Positions 1-8,490 of a stretch of DNA of 12,913 nucleotides are shown here, piece by piece. Under the pieces are notes generated by a model, which searched no databases, was not told where the DNA came from, and saw nothing but the letters and a program-made list of their open reading frames with translations. Made by a program: the position numbers and the translations under genes. Source of the DNA: an uncultured Acidobacteriota bacterium (GTDB lineage: Bacteria; Acidobacteriota; Thermoanaerobaculia; Gp7-AA8); contig CAMPKJ010000139.1 in assembly GCA_946887105.1 (NCBI GenBank), forward strand, positions 1 through 12,913, written 5' to 3'. The first letter of the stretch is position 1. The number at the start of each line of letters is the position of its first letter.

Positions 1-1
1 T

Positions 2-31
2 ATCCGGATCGCTCGCAAGCTCTACGCCTGA
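2..31 (+). CDS. C-terminal end of an upstream gene (partial)
   Basis: Only the last nine codons and the TGA stop (29-31) lie in the window, reading IRIARKLYA. The frame is open to the left edge. The support is positional: a strong plus-direction hairpin terminator begins 4 nt after this stop, which is what the end of a plus-strand gene should look like. The peptide is too short to assign a family. The other two plus frames are not clearly excluded by so short a stretch, so this is tentative. Confidence 0.4.
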   Translation: MRIARKLYA

Positions 32-35
32 GGCC

Positions 36-72
36 ACGCCGCCCGTCTCGCGACGGGCGGCGTTGTTCGTTT
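36..72 (+). terminator. Rho-independent terminator of the upstream plus-strand gene
   Basis: A perfect 12-bp GC-rich stem has arms at 36-47 (ACGCCGCCCGTC) and 52-63 (GACGGGCGGCGT) with the 4-nt loop TCGC. It is followed by the T-rich tail TTGTTCGTTT. On the opposite strand no T-run follows the stem, so it acts best for transcription coming from the left. It may also block read-through into the antisense of the convergent protease gene. Confidence 0.75.
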
Positions 73-82
73 GCGCTTCTTC

Positions 83-1282
83 TCAGAACGACTGCATGGT
101 CATGAAGTCGCGGACGCGCTGCCGGTTCGTGTCCGAGAAGCGGGGCTGGTTGTCGCTGTGAAACTCCGGCCACATGAGCGTGCGCTGGTAGTCATCGCAG
201 CCGAACCATCCGTCGTCGACGCAGATGCACTCCGCATATTTGTGCAGAGCGTTGAAGTTGTGACCGATCTCGTGCGCGGCGAGCATCAAGTTCTGAAAGC
301 CGAGGGCCACGCCGCTGTTGCCGCTGCCCAGCGGGATCAACGCCTGTTGCGACAGTGCGAAGCGGCCGTTCTGATTGGCGACGCCGGCGGTGTTGCCATC
401 CAGATCGCGGGCGGTGGTCAGGTGCGCGAAGTAGGCGTTCAGGTTCATCAGGCCGAGCAGCCCCGGGCCGTTCGGGTCCGTGGCGCCGCCTCCTGCAAAG
501 TCGACGAACAGCTTCAGCCGGGTCAGGAGCGCATTGGCGTTCGTCGGCGTGAGAAACGTGTTGCCGAAGTCGGCGATGGAGACCACGATCCTGAACGTGC
601 GGCCGCTCTGTCCGTTGTAGATGCCGTTGATCATGTTGATCAGCGTTGCGTGCCGCGCCTCGTACGGCGAGGATCCGCTGTAGGTCGCGTACGGGTGATC
701 GGCGACCATGACCACGGGAATCCGTCCGTCGGGAGCGGGATCGCCGCCCCACGGTTCATAGATCTCTTCGTTCAATCCATCGTCGCCGTAGTCGAGCACG
801 AAATCGAGATCGCGCGTCGTGTAGACGAGATACTCGTTGCTCGCCGCCTTGGGCGCGAATCGCGACAGCGGCTCGATGAACCACCAGCCGGCGCTCGACA
901 GCACGTAGCCTTCCACGATACCGCCGGCGATGGTCAAGCGCGCCTCGCACTCCGCCGGATCTTCCCCCACGACCTCGCCCGCGTAGGTGATGTTGCCCTG
1001 CACGGTGCGCTTCGTGATCGCGCCGTCCTCGCCGACCTCGAGCACCGGCAGTCCATCTTTCGGCCAGACCGGAGCGGGTGAGAGCACGACGGTCAGGGTG
1101 ATCTCGCCGAAGGCGAGCTCGAACGGCGTACTGCTGTTCGCATTGCGCTCGATCGCCGCGGTGTCGAGCGTCACGACCTGCGACTTCACGATGTGTGGGT
1201 GATAGGAATCCGCAATTGCTGAAAGCGAAAGACAGAAAACCAGCAAGGTCCAGACTGCGCGACGAAAAACGATGTTGATCAT
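83..1282 (-). CDS. Secreted reprolysin-like (M12B-type) zinc metalloprotease
   Basis: A 399-residue preproprotease of the metzincin clan. Residues 1-25 form a signal peptide: basic start (FRR), hydrophobic core, cleavage probably after SAIA. Residues about 26-185 resemble an M12B propeptide and include a single Cys (C112, in AECEARL) that could act as a cysteine switch. The catalytic part has HEIGHNFNALH at 337-347, the HExxHxxGxxH-type zinc site with Asn at the usual Gly position. A Met at 370 (TLMWPE) could supply the Met-turn, and Cys 352, 354 and 362 lie between. The ATG at 1282 is preferred over the GTG at 1303 because GAGGAGG sits 5 nt upstream and the signal peptide begins directly there. 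It lies 54 nt downstream of the kinase gene on the same strand with no clear terminator between, so co-transcription is likely. The substrate is unknown; release outside the cytoplasm is inferred from the signal peptide. Confidence 0.85.
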   Translation of the reverse strand: MINIVFRRAVWTLLVFCLSLSAIADSYHPHIVKSQVVTLDTAAIERNANSSTPFELAFGEITLTVVLSPAPVWPKDGLPVLEVGEDGAITKRTVQGNITYAGEVVGEDPAECEARLTIAGGIVEGYVLSSAGWWFIEPLSRFAPKAASNEYLVYTTRDLDFVLDYGDDGLNEEIYEPWGGDPAPDGRIPVVMVADHPYATYSGSSPYEARHATLINMINGIYNGQSGRTFRIVVSIADFGNTFLTPTNANALLTRLKLFVDFAGGGATDPNGPGLLGLMNLNAYFAHLTTARDLDGNTAGVANQNGRFALSQQALIPLGSGNSGVALGFQNLMLAAHEIGHNFNALHKYAECICVDDGWFGCDDYQRTLMWPEFHSDNQPRFSDTNRQRVRDFMTMQSF

Positions 1283-1336
1283 GATTTCCTCCTCGCCGCA
1301 CAAAGCGCAAAGCGGGAAGAAAAAGGGCCACGCCGT

Positions 1337-4306
1337 CTACGAATCGGCCAGCAGCGCGCGGAGGTCGCGCTCGATGCCATGCAATCCGAGGCGTTTCACC
1401 TCGGGCAGCAACTCGGCAACGAGTTGTTCCAGCGCACGGCGATCGCCGGCACCGTGAAGCGCCTCTGCCAGAGAGGCCTGCTGCTGGATCAACAAGCCGT
1501 GCGCTTTCCACTCCGCGGCCTTGCGCACCTGGATGCGGCGAAGCTCGACCGCGCGCGGCCAGTCTCCCAGAGCCGCGGCCACGCGAGCCTCGATGCCACG
1601 AAGCGTGAATCGCGCGCCTTCGGAGCCTTCTTCCTCGACTGCCTGACGCCGCACCTCGAGACGCTTGCGCGCGGATGCGACGTCGCCGCGGACCGCGTCG
1701 GTCCACGCCAGCAGCACCTCCGTCCCGCGTGCCCGTCGCGAATCACCGGCCGCGTCGAGCACGGCGATCGCTTCACGCGCGCGCGCCTCCGTTGCATCGG
1801 GCCTCCTCGCCGCGAGCTCCACCCACGCCAGTTCCGATAGATACAGGCCAACGGTCAACGAGACTCCGGCGCTGCGGGCCTTCTCCAGCGCAGATGTATA
1901 GCGCTCGCGGGCCAGATCGAGATTTCCTCTGGTCTCTTCCAGATAGCCGCGCGAGCGATCGATCGACGCGCTGGCGAGGAGGCTGCCGACCCGCGGACCG
2001 AGAGCTTCCGCTTCGACGAGGTAGGCCTCGGCGCGATCGAGATCGAGACTTGCGATGGCCACGAGGGCATGGTTGCCGAGAATCGACTGCAGGCTCTGCC
2101 GGTTCCCGGAGTCGCGCAGCGCCGTCAGCGCCGGCTCGATGGACGCATCGAGTGCCGCCACGTCGTCGGCCCAGTTGAGCACCGCCAGGCGGTACGCGAG
2201 CACGGCGCCCTCCGCCCAGCGATCGCCGATCCTGCGCGCGTCGGCGAGCGCCGCATCGACCGCGGGGATGGCTTGCGCAAACTCGCCGCGCTTTCCGGCC
2301 TGCACCGCGAGCAGCGCGCGAGCCATGATCTCACCGCGCACATCTCCCGCCGCGCGAAGCCCTTCGAGCGACGCTTCGAGCACCTGCTGCGTTTCCTCGC
2401 CGCTCGTCGTTCGACTCAGGACCGCGGCGAGCTCGAGCCGCGCCGCTGCCGCTTCGCGTGCCAGTCCCGCGGCGTCATCGCGCTTCGCGAGCGACGCGAG
2501 CGCGCGCTGCGCTTCCTCTCGTCGATCGAGACGGCCGATGGCTTCGGCGTGAATGCGCTCGGCGCGCAGAGCGAGTGCCGAGGCGCCGAGTTTCTGAGCT
2601 CGATCGCGCGCCCGTGTCGCGGCCGCCGCCGCGCGCTGGTATTCGGAAAACTGATGCGCGACTTCCGCTTCGAGCAAATCGATCCGCGGATCGGCGACCG
2701 CATCGGCTCCCATTTGCCGCAGTCGCCCGAGGACGGTGTCTGCGGCCTCGGTGCGACCGGAGGCGAGGAGCGCGCTCACCAGCGCCATGCCGATGTCGAC
2801 GCGGCCCGGCTGGCGCGCGAACAATCCTTCCAGCGCGGGGATGGCCTTCGACCAATCGTGATTCGCAGCGAGGGCGGCCGCGCGCATCCGCTCCACTTCA
2901 TCGCGCGGCAGATTCGTTGCGGCGGACGCGATCAGAGTGCCGGCGCGCTTTGCCGCCTCCGCGGCGCGGCCCACTTCACCGAGCGCACTCTCCGCGCGCG
3001 CCACGCCGTCCCACGCCAGCGCCTCGTCGGGCATGCGGCCGCGGGACGCCTGCGCGGCTCGCCGAAAACGATCGCGCGCCGCGAACGCGTCGAAACGCTG
3101 CAGCGTTTCCGCTCCGTCGCGCAGCAGACGATGGTCCGCATCGTAAAAAACGGCCAGCTCGTTCGGCCGGATGAGAGTGGACCGTTGCCGGATCACCACG
3201 AACAGAAGCGCCACCAGCAGCGCAGCAGCGACGGCGGCAACGGCGGCGCGATGACGGCGAAGAAACTTGCCGGTGCGGTACATGCGGTCGCCGCGCCGCG
3301 CCGCCACGGGCCGGCCCGCGAGGACGTTGCGCAGATCGTCCGCGAATGCAGCGGCCGAAGCGTAACGAGCCTCCGGATCGTGCCGCAACGCCTTGAGCAC
3401 GATCGCGTCGAGATCGCCGCGCAGCTCTTTGCGCCATCGCGCGCCGTCCGCGCGGCTGGACGGAGGTTCCGGATCCTCTTCCAGCCGGAACGGAATCGTG
3501 TCCGCCAGGAGCTCGTAGAGCACGACGCCCAGCGAATAGATGTCCGACGCGGGCGTGATGCGCCCGCCGGCCCGTTGTTCCGGACTGGCATACGCCGGCG
3601 TCATGGCCCGCTGCAGCGTGAGCGTCTCGTCATCACCGGGAGCCACGAGCTTCGCAATTCCGAAGTCGAGCAGCTTGGTCTCGCCGCGCGCGGAGACGAG
3701 GACGTTCGCGGGCTTCAGATCGCGGTGCACGATGCCTTGTTCATGCGCATAGCGGACCGCGTCGAGCACCGAGAGAAACAGCTCGATGCGCGCACGGACC
3801 GGCAACTGGCGCGCGCGGCAGTGCTCGACGATGGTCTCCCCTTCCACGTGCTCCATCGCCAGGTACGGCTGCCGGAGCGCCGTCACGCCGGTGTCGTAGA
3901 GGCGGGCGATGCCCGCGTGCTCCAGACGCGCGAGAATGCGCTGCTCCTCGCGGACGCGGTGCGAAGCCGTGACATCCAGCACGTAGTCGATGACTTTCAA
4001 CGCCACCGGCCGCGTGAAGTCGGCACGCTCCTGATCCGCGAGATACACGGTCGCACTGCCGCCGCGGCCGATACGGCGATGCACGCGAAAACCGGGAATG
4101 ACCGGCAGCGGCAATTCGTCCCATGTGGCGAGCAGCGGGGTGTCGAGCGTCGATTCGGAACGGTCGGCATGATCGAGCAGCCCGCGCAGCTCTTCTTCCA
4201 GTGCGCGATCGCCCGCCGTCGCGCGTACGATTTCCGCCTCGCGTTCCGCGCCCGGCATGTCGACGACGCGATCGAAGATCTCGCGCAGCTGTTCGAAATC
4301 GCTCAT
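1337..4306 (-). CDS. Transmembrane Ser/Thr protein kinase with TPR-like C-terminal region
   Basis: A 989-residue PknB-type (Hanks) kinase. Residues 1-65 are an acidic N-terminal helix region typical of kinases paired with this sigma family. The kinase domain spans about 72-330: Gly-rich loop GRGGSATV (80-87), Lys104 in VALKVI, HRDLKPAN (194-201, catalytic Asp196), DFG (214-216), threonines in the activation segment (228, 230, 236) and SPE (241-243) in place of APE. All catalytic residues are present, so it should be active. One membrane helix lies at about 352-372 after a basic stretch. The remaining roughly 615 residues are Ala/Leu/Arg-rich amphipathic helices with TPR-like spacing, probably a protein-binding or sensor region. 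The ATG overlaps the sigma factor stop (ATGA, 4303-4306), indicating translational coupling. The kinase may phosphorylate the sigma factor or its partners; this is inferred from linkage only. Confidence 0.93.
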   Translation of the reverse strand: MSDFEQLREIFDRVVDMPGAEREAEIVRATAGDRALEEELRGLLDHADRSESTLDTPLLATWDELPLPVIPGFRVHRRIGRGGSATVYLADQERADFTRPVALKVIDYVLDVTASHRVREEQRILARLEHAGIARLYDTGVTALRQPYLAMEHVEGETIVEHCRARQLPVRARIELFLSVLDAVRYAHEQGIVHRDLKPANVLVSARGETKLLDFGIAKLVAPGDDETLTLQRAMTPAYASPEQRAGGRITPASDIYSLGVVLYELLADTIPFRLEEDPEPPSSRADGARWRKELRGDLDAIVLKALRHDPEARYASAAAFADDLRNVLAGRPVAARRGDRMYRTGKFLRRHRAAVAAVAAALLVALLFVVIRQRSTLIRPNELAVFYDADHRLLRDGAETLQRFDAFAARDRFRRAAQASRGRMPDEALAWDGVARAESALGEVGRAAEAAKRAGTLIASAATNLPRDEVERMRAAALAANHDWSKAIPALEGLFARQPGRVDIGMALVSALLASGRTEAADTVLGRLRQMGADAVADPRIDLLEAEVAHQFSEYQRAAAAATRARDRAQKLGASALALRAERIHAEAIGRLDRREEAQRALASLAKRDDAAGLAREAAAARLELAAVLSRTTSGEETQQVLEASLEGLRAAGDVRGEIMARALLAVQAGKRGEFAQAIPAVDAALADARRIGDRWAEGAVLAYRLAVLNWADDVAALDASIEPALTALRDSGNRQSLQSILGNHALVAIASLDLDRAEAYLVEAEALGPRVGSLLASASIDRSRGYLEETRGNLDLARERYTSALEKARSAGVSLTVGLYLSELAWVELAARRPDATEARAREAIAVLDAAGDSRRARGTEVLLAWTDAVRGDVASARKRLEVRRQAVEEEGSEGARFTLRGIEARVAAALGDWPRAVELRRIQVRKAAEWKAHGLLIQQQASLAEALHGAGDRRALEQLVAELLPEVKRLGLHGIERDLRALLADS

Positions 4307-4851
4307 GCGCCGGCCTTCAGTCTGTGAAGGAGCCAGGCGCGCGCGAAGGTCCAGTCGCGCTTCGCGGTACGCGGCGAGCAGCCCAGGACCGCGGAGACTT
4401 CTTCGATCTTGAGGCCGCCGAAGAAGCGGAGCTCGATCAGGCGCGAAAGCCGCGGCTCGGCGGCGGCGAGCTGATCGAGCGCGCGATCGAGATCGATCAA
4501 CTCCTCGGCGTCCATGGCCGGCGCGACACCATCGTAGAGGCCGTCATGCAACTGCACCATCGGCGATCCGGCGCCGCGCTTCTGCGCCAGATTGGCCCGC
4601 GCATGATCCACCAGTACGCGTCGCATGATCCTCGATGCGATAGCGAAAAAATGCGCCCGATCGTGCCACGGCACATCGCCGAGGCCTCGCAGACGGAGGT
4701 ACGCCTCGTTGACCAGCGCGGTCGGCTGCAACGTGTGCCCCGGCCGCTCCGACCGGAGATGCTTCGCCGCAATCGTGCGCAGCTCGGTGTACACCATCGG
4801 CAGGAGGCGCTCCAGCGCACCATCGTTCCCCTGCTCCCACGCACGGAGCAC
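4303..4851 (-). CDS. ECF-type RNA polymerase sigma factor (sigma-70 ECF, TIGR02999/PF07638-like)
   Basis: At least 182 residues. Region 2 covers about 20-85 (MVYTELRTIAAKHLR, then TLQPTALVNEAYLRL and HFFAIASRIMRRVLVDHAR). Region 4 covers about 125-178, with the helix-turn-helix around LKIEEVSAVLGCSPRTAKRDW. This is the hallmark arrangement of the ECF family that pairs with Ser/Thr kinases in Acidobacteriota and relatives. It would direct RNA polymerase to a dedicated promoter set. No anti-sigma gene is adjacent; the coupled kinase (ATGA overlap) may take the regulatory role. The start is uncertain. The first canonical in-frame start is GTG at 4851, but family members usually carry a few more residues, and AGAAGG at 4872-4867 is 15 nt from that GTG while only 5 nt from an in-frame ATC at 4860. 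A TAA at 4890-4888 closes the frame, and no ATG, GTG or TTG lies between it and 4851. Confidence 0.9.
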   Translation of the reverse strand: MLRAWEQGNDGALERLLPMVYTELRTIAAKHLRSERPGHTLQPTALVNEAYLRLRGLGDVPWHDRAHFFAIASRIMRRVLVDHARANLAQKRGAGSPMVQLHDGLYDGVAPAMDAEELIDLDRALDQLAAAEPRLSRLIELRFFGGLKIEEVSAVLGCSPRTAKRDWTFARAWLLHRLKAGA

Positions 4852-4860
4852 CTCGGTGAT

Positions 4861-4998
4861 CTCTGCCTTCTGGTCGATGACGAAATCTTACAGCCGCGCA
4901 TTCTTTCCGGCGCTCGTTGCGCCCGGACCACGGGAGGCGTACCGTGAACCAACCCCCCACTCGTCCTTCATCTACCAGCAACGCATCCCGGAGGTGCC
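4861..4998. promoter_or_regulatory. Divergent control region between the sigma operon and the large-protein operon
   Basis: This short spacer must hold the promoters of both divergent transcription units. For the sigma gene (minus strand) the best core is TAAGAT at 4890-4885, a -10-like hexamer preceded by TG; it would start RNA near 4878 and give a very short leader containing AGAAGG. No good -35 is seen. For the plus strand, TTGCGC (4917-4922) and TACCGT (4940-4945) are spaced by 17 nt but match consensus only half-way. A strong SD, GGAGG at 4990-4994, precedes the ATG at 4999. A second SD-like GGGAGG (4932-4937) precedes a GTG at 4944. No convincing ECF-type GGAAC/CGTC pair with proper spacing was found. 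The region is supported by gene orientation; the individual elements are weak. Confidence 0.45.
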
Positions 4999-7900
4999 AT
5001 GCGTCCGACGGAGCAGCAGTCCCTTCATTTCAATCTGGGATACCTTCCCGATGTCCCGTACACCTTTCGCTGTGCCGGCAGGTCGGCGCCGCTGCAACGC
5101 CATACGCCGGAGACGCTCGCTGCCGCGCGCGCATCGCAGCCGATCCTTCGCGCGTTCCCTGACGCGAGCCTGTCGCATTTCGTCAATGCGGTACTGCCCT
5201 CGGACGCCATCGCGATGATGACCGTGTCCACGCCCAAAACCGTGGGGGCGACAACGTTCGACCAGCCGGTGCACCTCGGCATTCATCTTCCCGCGGCAAA
5301 CCTCGAGGCGGCGCGCATGCAGGCGACGGCAGCGGCGCCGGGTGCCGTCCATCCGAAGCTCGCGTTCAACGCGATTTCGGCGGAACAGTTCACCGCTGCG
5401 GCGGGTCCTGCCGCCGGGCTTCCGACATTTCCTGCGGCGATCAACGCCGTGCAGGACCCGACGGACACTGCACAGGCATTTCTCTTCTGCCATCACGATC
5501 TGATCAATCTCAATGTCAACTTCGGCACCCATATCGTGAAAACCGCCATCACGGACGCGCTCGCAGCCACCAGCAACGACCTGCCGATGCAGATCTATAC
5601 GGATGCGCAGGAGGGCGTGCCCTGGATGGTGACCACCACCGATCCGGATGGAAACGTCCATCACCAGCCCTCCAGCGACGTAGTCGCGCACATGACCGGC
5701 GCGATTCAGTACGCCGTGCAGCAGGTCAAGAACGATCCGACGCTCAACGGCCAGCAGTGGAACGTGACTCCAGGATTGACCTCGAGCGCATATCGAGCGC
5801 CGGCCGAAAACTCGTTCGCGCTCACGGAATCGGCAACGCTGACCGGCGAGGCGTTTGGAAGCGGCAATCGCTGGACCATGCGCAATATGACGCCGGGCAG
5901 CGGCCTTTCCGTGTCGTTCGATAGTTACACCCCGCCCGCGACCACGGACACATGGCAGGCGACCGGAGTCTGGTCGATGAACGACACGCCATCGCTGACC
6001 ACCGAAATCGCCGCGGCACTCCTCGCCGGCGAGGTCAGCGTCACGATTTCGACCCCGACGGGAGTCGTATCGACGGCGACACTGGTCCCCGGCCCTCAGG
6101 TCGCCGGCCAGCCGACGACATTCCAGACCACGTTCAACGGCACCGGCACGATCAGCGCGACGTTCAGCCTCAATACCGGCCAGTCCGGACTCTCTTACAC
6201 GCTCACCGCGAGTGGGATCGGCACCAGCGCGGGCGCGCAGCTCATGAACGGCGCGACGTCGATTCGCGAAATCCCGATCAGCAATACCAGCGGCATGGGT
6301 ACGATCGCGGCCTCCTGCACGAATTCCTGGCTGCGCCATCTCTCGCTGTACGTGCAATTCCTCGATGCCGGCGGCAACCCCATCACTCCGCCCGACGATT
6401 ATCCCGACCCGATGCCGTCGTTCCTGCGCGGCCCCGGCGCCGTGATCGATTTCGAGCCGAATCCGACCAAGAAATTCGTGGCTGTGATCTCTCCCGTGAG
6501 CACCGTCTTCGGAATCCCGGTTCCCGCAAACGCGACTCCCTTGTCGATTTCCGTCCCCAATGGCACTTCGACGGTCCGGCTCCTGTTCGGCGGCCTCGGA
6601 CGCGGGACGTACGACAGCGATGTCTGTGCGGTGGGAATCATCATCACCGCGTTTGCGGAGCTCGCCCTGCCGATGCTCATGCTCATGACCGGCAGCGCGG
6701 AAGAAAACAACAGCCCAGTCAAGAGCATCCTCGACGACCCGGAAGTGATGTTCGCGCTTTGTGTCGCGGGCGGTTTTCTCGTCGCCGGAGGCTCGGCGGC
6801 GTACATTGCGCTGTCCGACGATCCCGGAGAGGCCGTGGAGTCGCTGGCCACGAAATTCGGGCCGATGCTCCTGAAGAAAGGCCTCTCGTCACTCGCGAAA
6901 TGGTATCTGCAGCAGGCCACGTTCGCGGGTGCCCAGGACTGCATTCCTTTCGTCGATATCGCGTTCGAAGTGTTGCGTGCCGCTACGACGGCCGCGGAGC
7001 TGGCGGAAACCACGATCGAAGTGCTCGACTCGCCCTTCGTTTTCGCGACCGATTTCGTTCAGACGATGGAGCTGGTCATCACGCTCGAGCCCGATCCAAC
7101 CAAAAATCAATTCCCTGATCTCCACGACACGCTGCGGATTGTGGTCGCTTACGACTGCGGGACCACCTTGCCGGCGGTCGAGATCCCATATCCGGGGCAG
7201 CTTCCGAGCTCGATCATGGCGGGCTTCAGCAATGTGCCGGCCGGAGGCAACCTGCAGGTGTTCGCGTTCTTCTATGCTGCGAACGGCTGGCAATCGGGTC
7301 AGGGACAGAGCGGCTGGCTGCCGGCAGAGGCCACCGACGGCATCACGTTGCCCGTCAGCTTCACTGTCACCAACAACGTCGTGCCGCTCGATCTCACGAC
7401 CGTTTACCAGCACAACGCGAAGATCGGCCTGGTGAATGACCAACTCGGCTGGATCACCACGCCTACGCCTCCCACGGCCACGGCTGCCACTGCATCGCCT
7501 TTCGGCCCCGCCATGTCGATCACGAAACTGGTCAACATCACGGTCGCACAACGGCCGCAGATGGTCGGCTATGCATGGGAAGCGAGTGGTCTGCAAGGAT
7601 CCTCGAGCGATCAGTTCACCGTGCAGACGCTTTCCATCGGACAGACGCCTGCGTCCGGCCTGGCCATTCCGGCTGTCGGCTTCAATGGCCAGAGCGGAAT
7701 CACCTTCGACATGGCCTCGCCGGACAATGGACAAGGCCGGAACTTCTACATCGATCCTTCCGTGGGCGTCTATGACGTCAACGCCAACCCGGACGGCGGC
7801 TATCACCTCCGCCAGCTCGCACTGCAGGCCGCCACCGCGCCGAGCATGCCGACCGGCGACCAGCAGCTGAGCTGGGGACGTTTTCTCGTTCCGATCGACC

Positions 7901-8490
7901 GGTACGTCGTCCATCCGCAAGGTCATGTGTTCGGCATCACCGCCAATCCCGACAAGATGTACAGAATCACGCTGCCGAAGTCGCCTGTGCCGGACGGCCA
8001 GGCGCCGATGGCCACTCTGTTGTCGGGCTCCGGCACGCGGCAAGGTTTGATCGCCGGCGCGGCGGGAATTGCAGTCGCACTGGACGGCCGCATCGTGGTC
8101 GCCGAGGAGGGCAATTACCGGCTGCAGGCATTCGACATTCAGGGCAATCCGGTGCCGTATTTCGCCGGAGGAACCTCGCCGACGGCGCCATTACAGAACT
8201 CGCCGGGCGATACGATTCTCGACCTTGCCATCGAAGGGCGGGGATACATTTACGTCCTCTACCTCCAGAACGGCGGTGCCACGGCCGCGCAGTATTTCCT
8301 CGCCATCTATCAACCGGACGGCAAGTTCCTGGTGCAGACCCCCGCGGTCGCTGCCGGCTGCATCAGTGTCGATCTGATGCGCGCATTGTTCGCGTTGAAT
8401 TACGAGACTATCGTCGATCAGAACAATCGCGTGCAGCCGAGCATCAGCAAGTGGTTGCCGTCGCCACCGCCGGCAGGGAGCGCCGCATGA
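4999..8490 (+). CDS. Large multi-part protein of unknown function with NHL-like C-terminal region
   Basis: 1163 residues; family not recognised. The ATG has SD GGAGG 4 nt upstream. There is no signal peptide. Residues about 1-260 are mixed alpha/beta. About 260-480 are Ser/Thr/Gly-rich and look like beta-sandwich sequence. Two hydrophobic stretches (543-567 and 582-606) flank an acidic/polar linker, followed by Ala-rich helices to about 694. About 700-860 are again beta-rich. Residues about 955-1155 contain propeller-like strands, clearest at 1022-1050 (GIAVALDGRIVVAEEGNYRL), which fits an NHL repeat. A short EP(N/D)PTK motif occurs twice (486-491 and 697-702), before and after the hydrophobic part. 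The stop overlaps the start of the pentapeptide gene (ATGA), so the two are probably made together. The shape recalls large effector- or toxin-like proteins, but no catalytic motif is visible and no function is claimed. The gene is surely real: one long frame with GC-rich third positions. Confidence 0.85.
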   Translation: MRPTEQQSLHFNLGYLPDVPYTFRCAGRSAPLQRHTPETLAAARASQPILRAFPDASLSHFVNAVLPSDAIAMMTVSTPKTVGATTFDQPVHLGIHLPAANLEAARMQATAAAPGAVHPKLAFNAISAEQFTAAAGPAAGLPTFPAAINAVQDPTDTAQAFLFCHHDLINLNVNFGTHIVKTAITDALAATSNDLPMQIYTDAQEGVPWMVTTTDPDGNVHHQPSSDVVAHMTGAIQYAVQQVKNDPTLNGQQWNVTPGLTSSAYRAPAENSFALTESATLTGEAFGSGNRWTMRNMTPGSGLSVSFDSYTPPATTDTWQATGVWSMNDTPSLTTEIAAALLAGEVSVTISTPTGVVSTATLVPGPQVAGQPTTFQTTFNGTGTISATFSLNTGQSGLSYTLTASGIGTSAGAQLMNGATSIREIPISNTSGMGTIAASCTNSWLRHLSLYVQFLDAGGNPITPPDDYPDPMPSFLRGPGAVIDFEPNPTKKFVAVISPVSTVFGIPVPANATPLSISVPNGTSTVRLLFGGLGRGTYDSDVCAVGIIITAFAELALPMLMLMTGSAEENNSPVKSILDDPEVMFALCVAGGFLVAGGSAAYIALSDDPGEAVESLATKFGPMLLKKGLSSLAKWYLQQATFAGAQDCIPFVDIAFEVLRAATTAAELAETTIEVLDSPFVFATDFVQTMELVITLEPDPTKNQFPDLHDTLRIVVAYDCGTTLPAVEIPYPGQLPSSIMAGFSNVPAGGNLQVFAFFYAANGWQSGQGQSGWLPAEATDGITLPVSFTVTNNVVPLDLTTVYQHNAKIGLVNDQLGWITTPTPPTATAATASPFGPAMSITKLVNITVAQRPQMVGYAWEASGLQGSSSDQFTVQTLSIGQTPASGLAIPAVGFNGQSGITFDMASPDNGQGRNFYIDPSVGVYDVNANPDGGYHLRQLALQAATAPSMPTGDQQLSWGRFLVPIDRYVVHPQGHVFGITANPDKMYRITLPKSPVPDGQAPMATLLSGSGTRQGLIAGAAGIAVALDGRIVVAEEGNYRLQAFDIQGNPVPYFAGGTSPTAPLQNSPGDTILDLAIEGRGYIYVLYLQNGGATAAQYFLAIYQPDGKFLVQTPAVAAGCISVDLMRALFALNYETIVDQNNRVQPSISKWLPSPPPAGSAA

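Noticed and set aside
71..1081. Plus-strand open frame opposite the protease
   Set aside because: It has no recognisable domain, while the minus strand encodes a signal peptide and the zinc motif behind a strong SD.
2069..4327. Long plus-strand open frame (752 codons) opposite the kinase
   Set aside because: The minus-strand kinase has every catalytic motif; the plus frame shows no domain pattern and is the usual by-product of GC-rich codons.
6889..8043. Minus-strand frame (384 codons) opposite the 1163-residue gene
   Set aside because: No domain signal and composition typical of an antisense shadow.
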